Of a DNA stretch of 64,000 nt, positions 1 through 8,680 are shown piece after piece; position 1 is the first letter of the stretch; every line of letters starts with the position of its first letter. The stretch is taken from the NCBI GenBank assembly GCA_963669265.1, contig OY769916.1:186001-250000 (forward strand). Reading direction: 5' to 3'. The DNA comes from SZUA-547 sp963669265. Its GTDB lineage: Bacteria > Pseudomonadota > Alphaproteobacteria > Rhodobacterales > Rhodobacteraceae. Under the pieces are notes generated by a model. The model saw only the letters and a program-made list of their open reading frames with translations. It was not told the origin of the DNA and ran no database searches. Both the position numbers and the translations under genes were made by a program.

Positions 1-202
1 AGAAGCGCATACTGCACGCGGACGCCCCGAATATCCCATAGCTCTGGATCTGAACGCTGGCCTGAAAACCGGTCTCGCGGTGATCAACTACGAGGCGTGT
101 TCCGACGGCATGTCGGATGCGACCCATCTCTGGAGTTCCCAGATCTATCTGAAAGACCAGAGCGGAGCGAAGTTGCTGACCGGATGTTGCCGCGCGCCTT
201 GA
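1..202 (+). CDS. C-terminal fragment of a lipoprotein-like protein (COG3650-like), cut by the window start
   Basis: An open frame runs from base 2 to a TGA at 200-202 and encodes the last 66 residues of a protein whose start lies outside the window. The tail contains ACSDGMSD followed by a predicted beta strand and ends in LLTGCCRAP. The combination CSDGMSD then a terminal G-C-C resembles the C-terminus of small alphaproteobacterial lipoproteins of the COG3650 type; this is by memory of the family pattern. The frame is on the same strand as ppa and 131 bases upstream of it. Function is unknown, and too little is present to define domains. Confidence 0.55.
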   Translation, partial: EAHTARGRPEYPIALDLNAGLKTGLAVINYEACSDGMSDATHLWSSQIYLKDQSGAKLLTGCCRAP

Positions 203-333
203 GCGGCCTGCGACGCTCCAATTCCTGAATCTCTTGTTGCGTGACGGGTTTGCCCCCACGCCCTGCCGTGCTATCCGCCTTGTGGAGGGTCGAAACGCCG
301 CCAACGAAATTGGCGGGAATTGAGGAGCACACC

Positions 334-867
334 ATGAATCTCGATGCTATTTCGGCGGGTGAAAACCCGCCTTCGGATATCAATGTTGTCATCGAGGTCC
401 CGATTGGCGGCGAACCGATCAAATACGAACTGGACAAGGATTCCGGCGCGCTGGTTGTCGATCGCTTCCTCTATACGCCGATGCGCTATCCCGGCAATTA
501 CGGCTTCGTGCCCCATACACTGTCCGATGACGGGGATCCGATCGACGTTCTCGTGGCCAACACCCGTGGTATTGCACCGGGCGCGATCCTGAACTGCACC
601 CCAGTTGGCGTGCTGGTGATGACGGACGAGGCTGGACAAGACGAGAAGCTGATCGCCGTGCCGAGCCTCAAAACGACCCAGCGCTACAAGAATGTGCGGA
701 ACTACAGCGACTTGCCGGATATTACGATTCACCAGATCGAACACTTTTTCGAGCACTACAAGGATCTCGAAGGCGACAAGTGGGTGAAAATCGACCGCTG
801 GGGTGATCGCGAGGAAGCTGAGTCGATGTTGATGGAATCGATTCGCCGCTACGAAGAATCATCGTAA
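334..867 (+). CDS. ppa: Inorganic pyrophosphatase (soluble, family I)
   Basis: This enzyme hydrolyses cytoplasmic pyrophosphate to two phosphates, pulling biosynthetic reactions forward. The 177-residue length is normal for the bacterial family I enzyme. Visible signatures are YTPMRYPGNYGFVPHTL, then the metal-binding DGDPIDVLV, then the KTTQRYKNV stretch and a WVKIDRW tail. The start at 334 follows GAGGAG at 322-327; an in-frame ATG at 241 would add 31 residues not found in the family. The next gene downstream is the membrane pyrophosphatase hppA, so two enzymes with the same substrate but different energetics sit side by side. Identification is secure. Confidence 0.97.
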   Translation: MNLDAISAGENPPSDINVVIEVPIGGEPIKYELDKDSGALVVDRFLYTPMRYPGNYGFVPHTLSDDGDPIDVLVANTRGIAPGAILNCTPVGVLVMTDEAGQDEKLIAVPSLKTTQRYKNVRNYSDLPDITIHQIEHFFEHYKDLEGDKWVKIDRWGDREEAESMLMESIRRYEESS

Positions 868-873
868 CGCTTA

Positions 874-894
874 GGCGGCCCGGTCAGGGCCGCC
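874..894 (+). terminator. Possible hairpin after ppa
   Basis: An 8-bp perfect stem (GGCGGCCC/GGGCCGCC) with a 5-base loop starts seven bases after the ppa stop. No T-run follows, so it may be a weak or Rho-assisted terminator or an mRNA-stabilising hairpin. Confidence 0.4.
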
Positions 895-1050
895 AACCGC
901 GCCAGCTGCGCAAGTTCAGGCATTTCGCGCTCGCGAAACGCGCCTGCGAACAACTTAATCCAATCAGACGCCAAATTGCCGCGGCATTCGCTTGAAAGCC
1001 TGCGCGGTTTCCGCTCTTTTGCGCCGCAGGGAACAAGGGAGTGAACGTCA

Positions 1051-3186
1051 ATGGCAATACTCGCAATCATAATCTGCGGGGCGTTTTCGATCGTCTATGG
1101 CGCATGGGCCATCAAATCGGTCCTGGCGCAAGACGCCGGAAATGAACGCATGCAGGAGATCGCTGGCGCGATCCAGGAAGGCGCGCAAGCGTATCTGACG
1201 CGGCAATACACAACCATCGCCATCGCCGGAGCGGTGATCTTCGTCATCGTTGCGGCGCTTTTGGGCATTCCGGTCGCCATCGGTTTTCTGATCGGCGCTG
1301 TGCTTTCGGGCGCGGCGGGCTTTATCGGGATGCTGGTCTCCGTTCGGGCCAATGTGCGCACGACGCAGGCCGCCAGCCAAAGCCTGAGCGCGGGTCTGGA
1401 CGTCGCCTTCAAGGCCGGCGCTGTCACCGGCCTTCTGGTGGCCGGTCTCGCGCTTCTCGGCGTGGCGCTTTACTACGGCATTCTGACGGGCATCGGCGGG
1501 CTTGAGCCGAGCGACCGCACCGTGATCGACGCGATGGTCGCCTTGGGCTTCGGCGCATCGTTGATCTCGATTTTCGCGCGTCTCGGCGGTGGCATTTTCA
1601 CCAAGGGCGCTGATGTTGGCGGCGATCTGGTCGGCAAGGTCGAGGCGGGCATTCCCGAGGATGACCCCCGCAACCCCGCCACCATCGCCGACAACGTGGG
1701 CGACAACGTCGGCGACTGCGCCGGCATGGCGGCCGACCTCTTCGAGACATACGCCGTGACCGTCGTTGCGACCATGGTGCTGGGTTCGATCTATTTCTCC
1801 GGCACCGATCTCTTGGACTCGGTGATGCTGTATCCGCTGGCGATCTGCGGAATCTGTGTGCTGACTTCTATCGCAGGCACGTTCTTCGTGAAGCTCGGGG
1901 CCAGCCAGTCGATCATGGGCGCGCTCTACAAAGGGTTCATCGCGACCGGCGTGCTGTCTCTGATCGCGCTCTATCCTCTAACCGCGATCATCTTCCCCGA
2001 CGGCATGTCGACGGTGTTTGAAGCGCCGGGCGCGACCTTTACCGCAATGGATCTATTCTGGTGCGGCGCCATCGGCCTGCTGGTCACGTCGCTGATCATC
2101 GTAATTACCGAATACTACACCGGCACCAACTACCGCCCGGTGCGCTCGGTGGCGGAAGCCTCGATCACCGGTCACGGCACCAATGTGATCCAGGGCCTCG
2201 CGGTCTCGCTTGAAGCGACCGCCATGCCGGCCATCGTGATTATCGCGGGCATCATCGTGACGTTCCAGCTGGCTGGCCTCTTCGGCATCGCCATCGCAGT
2301 GACGACCATGCTGGCGCTGGCGGGCTTCGTCGTGGCACTGGACGCCTTCGGCCCGGTCACCGACAACGCCGGCGGTATTGCCGAGATGTCGAACCTGCCC
2401 TCCGAGGTGCGCTCGACCACCGACGCTCTGGACGCCGTTGGCAACACCACCAAGGCGGTCACCAAGGGCTACGCCATCGGCTCCGCCGGCTTGGGCGCGT
2501 TGGTCCTGTTCGCGGCCTATACCGAGGATCTCAAGTTCTTCGCGGCCAATGCGACGCCGGGAAGCTATTTCGAGGGCGTCAGCGTCGACTTCTCGCTGGC
2601 CAATCCTTACGTCGTCGTCGGCCTGTTCTTCGGCGGCCTGCTGCCCTTCCTCTTCGGGGGCATCGCGATGACCGCCGTGGGACGCGCTGCGGGTTCGGTG
2701 GTCGAGGAAGTGCGCAAGCAGTTCCGCGAAAAGCCGGGCATCATGGAAGGCACTGAGAAGCCGGATTATGGTCGGGCGGTCGACATGCTGACGCGCGCGG
2801 CGATCAAAGAAATGATCGTCCCGTCGATGCTGCCGGTGCTCTCGCCGCTGGTCGTGTTCTTCCTGATCAACTCGATCGCGGGCAAAGGCGCGGCGTTCTC
2901 CGCCCTCGGCGCGATGCTTCTAGGCGTGATCATCACAGGCCTCTTCGTGGCGATCTCGATGACCTCGGGCGGCGGCGCTTGGGACAACGCCAAGAAGGTG
3001 CTCGAGGACGGTTTCACCGACAAGGCGGGTGTCGAACACGTCAAAGGGTCCGAGGCGCACAAAGCGGCTGTGACCGGCGACACCGTGGGCGATCCCTACA
3101 AGGACACCGCGGGCCCGGCGGTGAACCCGATGATCAAAATCACCAATATCGTGGCGCTTCTGCTGCTGGCCGTTCTGGCCCACTAA
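1051..3186 (+). CDS. hppA: Membrane-bound proton-translocating pyrophosphatase, K+-independent type
   Basis: An integral membrane pump that couples pyrophosphate hydrolysis to proton export. The 711 residues form the usual set of about 16 hydrophobic segments. The catalytic loop near residues 185-235 has GADVGGDLVGKVEAGIPEDD followed by NVGDNVGDCAGMAAD. A second metal loop, DAFGPVTDNAGGIAEM, lies near residue 430. The diagnostic GNTTKAVTKG places Lys at residue 468 and Thr at 471. In this family Lys at that site replaces the potassium ion, so the enzyme is predicted to be K+-independent and H+-pumping. It begins after GGGAG, 183 bases downstream of ppa, and is followed by a strong terminator. 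Confidence 0.97.
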   Translation: MAILAIIICGAFSIVYGAWAIKSVLAQDAGNERMQEIAGAIQEGAQAYLTRQYTTIAIAGAVIFVIVAALLGIPVAIGFLIGAVLSGAAGFIGMLVSVRANVRTTQAASQSLSAGLDVAFKAGAVTGLLVAGLALLGVALYYGILTGIGGLEPSDRTVIDAMVALGFGASLISIFARLGGGIFTKGADVGGDLVGKVEAGIPEDDPRNPATIADNVGDNVGDCAGMAADLFETYAVTVVATMVLGSIYFSGTDLLDSVMLYPLAICGICVLTSIAGTFFVKLGASQSIMGALYKGFIATGVLSLIALYPLTAIIFPDGMSTVFEAPGATFTAMDLFWCGAIGLLVTSLIIVITEYYTGTNYRPVRSVAEASITGHGTNVIQGLAVSLEATAMPAIVIIAGIIVTFQLAGLFGIAIAVTTMLALAGFVVALDAFGPVTDNAGGIAEMSNLPSEVRSTTDALDAVGNTTKAVTKGYAIGSAGLGALVLFAAYTEDLKFFAANATPGSYFEGVSVDFSLANPYVVVGLFFGGLLPFLFGGIAMTAVGRAAGSVVEEVRKQFREKPGIMEGTEKPDYGRAVDMLTRAAIKEMIVPSMLPVLSPLVVFFLINSIAGKGAAFSALGAMLLGVIITGLFVAISMTSGGGAWDNAKKVLEDGFTDKAGVEHVKGSEAHKAAVTGDTVGDPYKDTAGPAVNPMIKITNIVALLLLAVLAH

Positions 3187-3206
3187 GCGCAGCGACGATG
3201 CGAACA

Positions 3207-3238
3207 AAGCGCCCCGGTCGAAAGGCCGGGGCGTTTTC
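3207..3238 (+). terminator. Rho-independent terminator of hppA
   Basis: A perfect 8-bp GC stem (CGCCCCGG at 3210-3217, CCGGGGCG at 3226-3233) is followed by TTTT, starting about 20 bases after the hppA stop. Confidence 0.85.
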
Positions 3239-3299
3239 ATGTCTGGCCATCGTCCGCGACACGGGGTAATCGGCGATAGGACATGAAGTGAGAGATCCG

Positions 3300-4184
3300 A
3301 TGCACGCCGCCCTGCCCGATCCAGACGCCTACCTTTCAGCGCCCGCCAAGCGGATCGCGCTGTTCGGCATGTCGGGCGTCGGCAAGACGCGGATCTCCAA
3401 ACTGCTGCGCGATTCCGGCGACTGGTTCCACTACTCGGTCGATTACCGAATCGGCACCCGGTATCTGGGCGAGCGGATCGTCGACAACTTCAAAAGCGAG
3501 GCGATGAAGAACCCGTTTCTGGCGGACCTGTTGCGGTCGGACTCGGTCTATATCGGCTCTAACCTGTCTTTTCATAATCTGGCGCCGCTCTCGACCTATC
3601 TCGGCAAACCGGGTGATCCGGACAAGGGCGGGATCCCGTTCGACGAATATGTGCAGCGCCAGCGTGAGCATCGGGAGGCGGAGATCGCCTCGGTCGCCGA
3701 CAGCGCGCATTTCATGAAACGGGCCGAGACGCTGTACGGCTATCCGAATTTCGTTTGCGACACGTCGGGATCAATCTGCGAAATCGTCGACCCCGAAGAC
3801 CGGAACGATCCGGTGCTGAAGGGCCTGTGCCAGGTTGCTCTGCCGGTTTTGCTTCGCGGAACCGAGGAGCACCGCGAGCAACTGGCCCGACGGTTCGACG
3901 CCGCCCCGAAGCCAATGTATTACAACGAGAAATTTCTCCGCAAGAAATGGGGCCAGTATCTGGACGCGGAGGGTTGCGCGCCGGATGCGGTCGACCCGGA
4001 CACATTCATCCGTTGGGGATACCGCAAGCTGCTGTCGCATCGTGCGCCGCTCTATGACGCCATCGCGGGGAACTGGGGCGTGTCGCTCGACGCGAACGAT
4101 GCGGCCCTCGTCGCAAGCGCCGAAGAGTTCGACGAATTGGTCGCACGCGCCCTCACTGAAAAGCGGATGCGCGCGCAAGCGTGA
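3300..4184 (+). CDS. P-loop ATPase-like protein of unknown function
   Basis: A 294-residue cytoplasmic protein with a Walker A motif (GMSGVGKTR) about 25 residues from the N-terminus. The rest is mainly polar, with no membrane segment or signal peptide. No clear Walker B or base-specificity motif is recognisable. The layout (P-loop, then SVDYRIGTRYLGERIVD and later VCDTSGSICEIVD) hints at a nucleotide or small-molecule kinase fold, but that is inference. The ATG at 3300 is preferred because GTGAGAG lies just upstream; a GTG at 3288 would add four residues. It is followed by metA after 72 bases on the same strand, possibly in one transcript. Proteins like this are known to me only as an uncharacterised alphaproteobacterial ATPase. 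Confidence 0.75.
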   Translation: MHAALPDPDAYLSAPAKRIALFGMSGVGKTRISKLLRDSGDWFHYSVDYRIGTRYLGERIVDNFKSEAMKNPFLADLLRSDSVYIGSNLSFHNLAPLSTYLGKPGDPDKGGIPFDEYVQRQREHREAEIASVADSAHFMKRAETLYGYPNFVCDTSGSICEIVDPEDRNDPVLKGLCQVALPVLLRGTEEHREQLARRFDAAPKPMYYNEKFLRKKWGQYLDAEGCAPDAVDPDTFIRWGYRKLLSHRAPLYDAIAGNWGVSLDANDAALVASAEEFDELVARALTEKRMRAQA

Positions 4185-4256
4185 CCGCCCCGGCCTTGCA
4201 GGCGTTCGCTTTGGGCCTTAACTACCCGCCTTCACATCTCTTTTCAGGTTCAACCG

Positions 4257-5174
4257 ATGCCCATCAAGATTCCATCCTCGCTCCCCGCCCATGACGTGCT
4301 CGCGCGCGAGGGTGTGATGGTGATGTCTGAAGAGACGGCGAAGAGGCAGGACATCCGGCCGCTGGAGATCGCGCTTTTGAACCTGATGCCCAACAAGGTG
4401 CGAACGGAAACGCAGCTTGCGCGGCTGATCGGCGCGACCCCGCTCCAGATCAATCTGACGCTGCTTCGGATGACGGAACATCGCTCGAAAAACACGCCGC
4501 TGGAGCATATGGAGGCGTTCTACACCACATTCGCCGAGGCCCGGACCCACAAATATGACGGTCTGATCATCACCGGCGCCCCTGTCGAGTTGCTGCCATT
4601 CGAAGACGTGCGTTACTGGCGAGAATTGACGGAAGTCTTTGACTGGACCCAGACCAACGTTCATTCAAGTTTCGCGATTTGCTGGGGCGGTCAGGCCATG
4701 CTGCATCATTTCCACGATGTCTCGAAGCATGAACTTCCGGCCAAGGCGTTCGGCTGTTTCAAACACCATAACTGCCGGCCGAACTCTCCGTTCCTGCGCG
4801 GCTTCTCAGATGAGTTCACTTGCCCGGTCAGTCGTTGGACCGAGATTCGGGAAAACGAACTGCCGTCGGACGCCGGTCTGAAAGTCCTGATGAAGGCCGA
4901 CGAGACCGGGCTTTGCATGGTCGAGGATCCCGGTCGCCGCGCGCTCTATATGTTTAACCACATCGAGTACGACACCTCGTCTCTGGATGAGGAGTATCGC
5001 CGCGATGTGGCCAAAGGCGTCCCGATAGAACCGCCGGCAGGGTATTATCCGGGGGACGACCCCTCGAACCCGCCTGAAAACCGGTGGCGCAGTCACGCGC
5101 ATCTTCTGCTCGGCAACTGGATCAACGAGGTCTATCAGACCACGCCCTACGATCTGAACAAGATCGGCGACTGA
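4257..5174 (+). CDS. metA: Homoserine O-acetyltransferase (MetA family)
   Basis: Catalyses the first committed step of methionine synthesis, acylating the hydroxyl of L-homoserine. At 305 residues it matches the MetA family. Catalytic Cys142 lies in AICWGGQA, and His235 and Glu237 in FNHIEYD. Residue 111 is Glu (TGAPVELLPFEDV); in this family Glu111 selects acetyl-CoA whereas Gly111, as in the E. coli enzyme, selects succinyl-CoA. The gene name would therefore mislead if read as succinyltransferase. No SAM-II riboswitch-like element is evident in the 72 bases upstream. Family assignment is secure and the acetyl preference rests on that one residue. Confidence 0.95.
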   Translation: MPIKIPSSLPAHDVLAREGVMVMSEETAKRQDIRPLEIALLNLMPNKVRTETQLARLIGATPLQINLTLLRMTEHRSKNTPLEHMEAFYTTFAEARTHKYDGLIITGAPVELLPFEDVRYWRELTEVFDWTQTNVHSSFAICWGGQAMLHHFHDVSKHELPAKAFGCFKHHNCRPNSPFLRGFSDEFTCPVSRWTEIRENELPSDAGLKVLMKADETGLCMVEDPGRRALYMFNHIEYDTSSLDEEYRRDVAKGVPIEPPAGYYPGDDPSNPPENRWRSHAHLLLGNWINEVYQTTPYDLNKIGD

Positions 5175-5268
5175 TCTGAACCATGTTACGCGTTCTTACC
5201 GGCGGCTTTCGGCCTTGCGGCGCGATATGTCGTTCCCCACATCCTGACTCTGGATTAAGGGAGAGAGC

Positions 5269-5763
5269 ATGATCGACGCGGTGGGTGAGACGTTCTGGAC
5301 CGGAGCAGAATCCGGCTTGCCGGACCCGGAGCGCGACAGCCAGTTCTACGAGGGCGTCCCGACCCGTCGACTGGTCGCGTTCTTTGTCGACGTCGTCATC
5401 ATTCTGGCGATCGACGCCGCTGTTTTTGCGATTCTGGGCGTGATCGGTCTGGTGACCTTCGGTCTCGCCTGGCTGCTGATCGGCGTCGCGTGGTTCGCGA
5501 TCGGATTTCTCTATCGCGTGTGGACGTTGGGATCAGGGCAATCCGCGACGCCGGGAATGCGGCTGACGGGAATCGAGATCCGCAACGCTGCTGGCCGGCG
5601 GCTGTCCAAGGGCGAAGCCGCGATCCACACAGGCGGTCTCTATCTGGCGCTGTTCTTCCTGCCGCTGCAGATCGTTAGCGTCCTGATGATGGGGTTCGGC
5701 GCGCGCGGTCGCGGTTTGCACGACCTGCCGCTGGGATCAACCGCGATCAACCGCCCGGTATGA
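5269..5763 (+). CDS. RDD-family membrane protein
   Basis: A 164-residue inner-membrane protein with two adjacent hydrophobic segments (about residues 35-85) and a third near 120-145. It carries the RDD-family pattern: R-R-L-V-A-F-F-V-D-V-V-I in the first segment, and the GARGRGLHDLPLGSTAI tail typical of the family. GGGAGAGAGC precedes the ATG. RDD proteins are often assigned to ion or solute transport, but nothing here shows a substrate. It lies between metA and bpt on the same strand with gaps of about 100 bases on each side. Confidence 0.85.
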   Translation: MIDAVGETFWTGAESGLPDPERDSQFYEGVPTRRLVAFFVDVVIILAIDAAVFAILGVIGLVTFGLAWLLIGVAWFAIGFLYRVWTLGSGQSATPGMRLTGIEIRNAAGRRLSKGEAAIHTGGLYLALFFLPLQIVSVLMMGFGARGRGLHDLPLGSTAINRPV

Positions 5764-5869
5764 CCGGGACCTAGAATTCACCTGCGACCGCGAGCCCCGA
5801 TCAACATTGATGCCAGAACGGCGTCTGTTTGCTAACTTTGGGGGTGGAGGTTTAGGTTCTGGAATCAAG

Positions 5870-6610
5870 ATGACCCGCCACGACGTTACGCTAAAGCCGC
5901 AATTCTACCTGACGGCGCCGCAACCCTGCCCCTATCTGGAGGGGCGGTTGGAGCGGAAGCTGTTTACGGCCTTGCGCGGGTCCTCCGCTGCCACCATCAA
6001 CGATGATCTTACCCTTTACGGCTTTCGCCGCAGTCAGGCGGTCGCCTATCGCCCGGCCTGCTCAGGCTGCTCGGCCTGCGTTTCCGTGCGCATCGTGGCC
6101 GACGCCTTCCAGCCGTCGCAAAGCCAGCGCCGGGCCATCCGCAGGAACGCCAAGTTGGAGCGTCGTCTGGCGGACCCCTGGGCCAGCGAAGAGCAATACG
6201 CCCTGTTCCGCGCCTATCTGTCGGACCGGCATGCGGATGGCGGCATGGCGGATATGGACGTGTTTGATTTCGCTTCCATGATTGAGGAGACCCCGGTCCG
6301 AACGCGGGTCATCGAGTATCGCGATCCCGAGGCGGAGGACCCGTCCGCGCTGGTTGGCGCGGTGCTGACCGATATGCTGGCCGACGGCATGTCGATGGTC
6401 TACAGCTTCTTTGACCCGGATTACGCCAAGCGCAGCCTTGGCGCGTATATGATCCTCGACCATGTGAAGATGGCGCAAAGCGCCGGGCTTCCTTACGTCT
6501 ATCTCGGCTATTGGGTCGAGGGCAGCCAGAAGATGGCCTACAAGGCGCGCTTTCGCCCGCTTGAGGGGCTGGTGGACGGCGTCTGGCGCGAGATCTCCGC
6601 AGAAGACTAG
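5870..6610 (+). CDS. bpt: Aspartate/glutamate leucyltransferase (arginyl-tRNA-protein transferase family)
   Basis: Predicted to transfer leucine from Leu-tRNA to proteins with N-terminal Asp or Glu, marking them for the ClpAP N-end-rule pathway. The N-terminal region has FYLTAPQPCPYLEGR and CSGCSACVSVRI, the cysteine-containing motifs of the ATE family; the C-terminal half contains SMVYSFFDPDYAKRSLGAYMIL and LGYWVEGSQKMAYKARFRP, typical of the ATE C domain. Starting at 5870 gives 246 residues, the usual Bpt length; an in-frame ATG at 5807 adds 21 low-complexity residues. Bpt rather than eukaryote-like Ate is inferred from length and bacterial source. Confidence 0.92.
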   Translation: MTRHDVTLKPQFYLTAPQPCPYLEGRLERKLFTALRGSSAATINDDLTLYGFRRSQAVAYRPACSGCSACVSVRIVADAFQPSQSQRRAIRRNAKLERRLADPWASEEQYALFRAYLSDRHADGGMADMDVFDFASMIEETPVRTRVIEYRDPEAEDPSALVGAVLTDMLADGMSMVYSFFDPDYAKRSLGAYMILDHVKMAQSAGLPYVYLGYWVEGSQKMAYKARFRPLEGLVDGVWREISAED

Positions 6611-6745
6611 AATTCGCGCATTGACGTCGGCCTGTGATCCTCGCCCGCCGCTGTGAGCGTCAGTTGCGTCCGGCGTCCGCCGGTGGTACCTCGCGCACGC
6701 GCATTTCAACCGCCTTCATCACCATTCTGACTATCGGAGCCGCCG

Positions 6746-8047
6746 ATGATTCCCCGCTATTCCCGCCCCGAAATGGCCGCGATCTGGTCGCCGGAATCGA
6801 AGTTCCGCATTTGGTTTGAGATCGAGGCGCATGCCTGCGACGCGCAGGCGAGACTGGGGGTGATCCCCGCCTCCGCAGCCGAGGCGGTCTGGAAGGCGAA
6901 GGATGTCGAGTTCGACATCGACCGGATCGATGAGATTGAGCGCGAAGTGAAACATGACGTGATCGCGTTCCTGACACATCTGTCTGAGCATGTGGGGCCG
7001 GAAGCGCGGTTCGTGCATCAGGGTATGACCAGCTCCGACGTGCTGGACACTTGCTTCAATGTCCAGCTTACGCGCGCGGCGGATATCCTGATCGCCGACA
7101 TGGATGCGCTGCTGGCGGCGCTCAAGAAACAGGCCTTTGCGCACAAGGACACGGTCTGCATGGGCCGAAGTCATGGCATCCATGCGGAGCCGACGACGTT
7201 CGGTCTGAAAATGGCGCAGGCCTACGCCGAGATGGAGCGCAACAAGAACCGGCTGGAGAAAGCCCGGTACGAGGTCGCGACCTGCGCAATCTCCGGCGCG
7301 GTCGGAACCTTCGCCAATATCGACCCGGCGGTCGAAGAGCATGTGGCGGAGAAAATGGGTCTGGTCGCTGAGCCGGTTTCGACCCAGGTGATCCCGCGCG
7401 ATCGCCATGCCGCGTTCTTCGCCGCGCTCGGCGTGGTAGCGTCTTCGGTGGAGCGTCTGGCGGTTGAGGTCCGTCACCTGCAGCGGACCGAGGTGCTGGA
7501 GGCGGAGGAGTATTTCTCGCCTGGCCAGAAAGGCTCCAGCGCCATGCCGCACAAGCGCAACCCGATCCTGACCGAGAATCTGACCGGCCTCGCCCGCATG
7601 GTGCGCGGCTACGCCCTGCCCGCGATGGAGAACGTCGCACTATGGCATGAGCGCGACATCAGCCATTCCAGCGTCGAACGCATGATCGGGCCGGACGCCA
7701 CCGTAACGCTGGATTTCGCGCTGGCGCGGCTGACCGGCGTAATCGACAAACTGCTGGTCTACCCGGAGAATATGGAGAGGAATCTCAACCAGTTCCGCGG
7801 TTTGGTTCACTCGCAGCGCGTACTTCTCGCCCTAACTCAAGCCGGCGTCAGCCGTGAGGACGCCTATCGGCTGGTGCAGAGAAACGCCATGAAGGTGTGG
7901 GAGCATGGCGCTGATTTCATGGCGGAATTGAAAGGCGACGCCGAGGTCTCCGCCGCGCTCAGCGATGCGGAAATCGACTCTCTGTTTGATCTCGCGCATC
8001 ACACCAAGAATGTGGATGCGATTTTCAACCGCGTCTTTGGCGCGTAG
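6746..8047 (+). CDS. purB: Adenylosuccinate lyase
   Basis: Cleaves SAICAR and adenylosuccinate, acting twice in purine synthesis. The 433-residue protein carries the fumarase/aspartase-superfamily signature GSSAMPHKRNPILTENL (about residues 263-279), the TSSDVLDT substrate motif, and GRSHGIHAEPTTFG with the catalytic His region. The gene begins 135 bases after bpt and ends at a strong hairpin terminator. It is the upstream member of a larger purine cluster (purC, purS, purQ and purL follow within 8 kb), separated from purC only by the reverse-strand DUF1476 gene. Confidence 0.97.
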   Translation: MIPRYSRPEMAAIWSPESKFRIWFEIEAHACDAQARLGVIPASAAEAVWKAKDVEFDIDRIDEIEREVKHDVIAFLTHLSEHVGPEARFVHQGMTSSDVLDTCFNVQLTRAADILIADMDALLAALKKQAFAHKDTVCMGRSHGIHAEPTTFGLKMAQAYAEMERNKNRLEKARYEVATCAISGAVGTFANIDPAVEEHVAEKMGLVAEPVSTQVIPRDRHAAFFAALGVVASSVERLAVEVRHLQRTEVLEAEEYFSPGQKGSSAMPHKRNPILTENLTGLARMVRGYALPAMENVALWHERDISHSSVERMIGPDATVTLDFALARLTGVIDKLLVYPENMERNLNQFRGLVHSQRVLLALTQAGVSREDAYRLVQRNAMKVWEHGADFMAELKGDAEVSAALSDAEIDSLFDLAHHTKNVDAIFNRVFGA

Positions 8048-8058
8048 TCGGCGGCGTC

Positions 8059-8089
8059 GGCGCTCGCCACGTAGGCGAGCGCCGGTTTT
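8059..8089 (+). terminator. Rho-independent terminator of purB
   Basis: A perfect 10-bp stem (GGCGCTCGCC at 8059-8068 and GGCGAGCGCC at 8074-8083) with a 5-base loop is followed by GGTTTT. It separates purB from the convergent DUF1476 gene and may also serve that gene from the other side. Confidence 0.85.
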
Positions 8090-8095
8090 CTGGGA

Positions 8096-8413
8096 TCAGT
8101 CCACCTCGTTAAGGATCTGCTCGCGAGCCACGCCGATCAGGCTCGACATCTTTTCACGAAGCTCTTCTTCCGAGACGTCTGCGCCGAGATCGCCTTTTAC
8201 CTTGCGATAAACGTCCTCGTCGCCGACCTCCTCCATGTCTGAGATCACGACATCCTTGGCGTAGGATTCGGCGTCGGCGCCTGACAGGCCCAGTTTCTCC
8301 GCCGCCCACAGGCCAAGAAGCTTGTTCCGGCGCGCATTGGCCTTGAACTGCATCTCTTCGTCATGCGCGAATTTATTCTCAAACGCCTGTTCGCGTTTGT
8401 CGAAAGTGGTCAT
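8096..8413 (-). CDS. DUF1476 protein, zeta-type inhibitor of the F1Fo-ATPase
   Basis: A 105-residue, highly charged helical protein. The N-terminus FDKREQAFENKFAHDEEMQF followed by ARRNKLLGLWAAEKLGLSG closely follows the alphaproteobacterial zeta subunit (DUF1476). In Paracoccus-type bacteria zeta binds F1 and blocks ATP hydrolysis, using its N-terminal segment as the inhibitory region. The rest (DVVISDMEEVGDEDVYRKV, then SEEELREKM) is the conserved four-helix part. AAGAGGCGAGCC precedes the ATG at 8413. It is on the opposite strand inside the purine cluster, divergent from purC. Assignment is from recall of the family sequence. Confidence 0.9.
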   Translation of the reverse strand: MTTFDKREQAFENKFAHDEEMQFKANARRNKLLGLWAAEKLGLSGADAESYAKDVVISDMEEVGDEDVYRKVKGDLGADVSEEELREKMSSLIGVAREQILNEVD

Positions 8414-8680
8414 GGCTCGCCTCTTCTTTGTCTCGCCAACCCGGTTGCGACGCCATCCGCGCGGTGCAGACGGATTCGCAACGCTTGTATGCTCAGGAAT
8501 AGATATGAAAAGTCTGACGTTTTCCACAATCACTTCAACGTTGCGCCGCCGATAAATCGATCCTGAATTCCCGGCCGTCCCGGATTTGAGCTGCTTGCGG
8601 GATCGTCCATGGCGCCCTATAAGCGCGCGCTTGCGCCCGGCTATTTGTATGCTGAGGCGCTGAATTCTTCGGAGATCCAC

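Noticed and set aside
84..437. Reverse-strand 117-residue frame opposite the ppa start
   Set aside because: Begins inside ppa and runs antisense to the upstream gene end; no domain pattern.
4185..4256. Possible SAM-II riboswitch before metA
   Set aside because: Only 72 bases separate the genes and no pseudoknot-like conserved core is visible.
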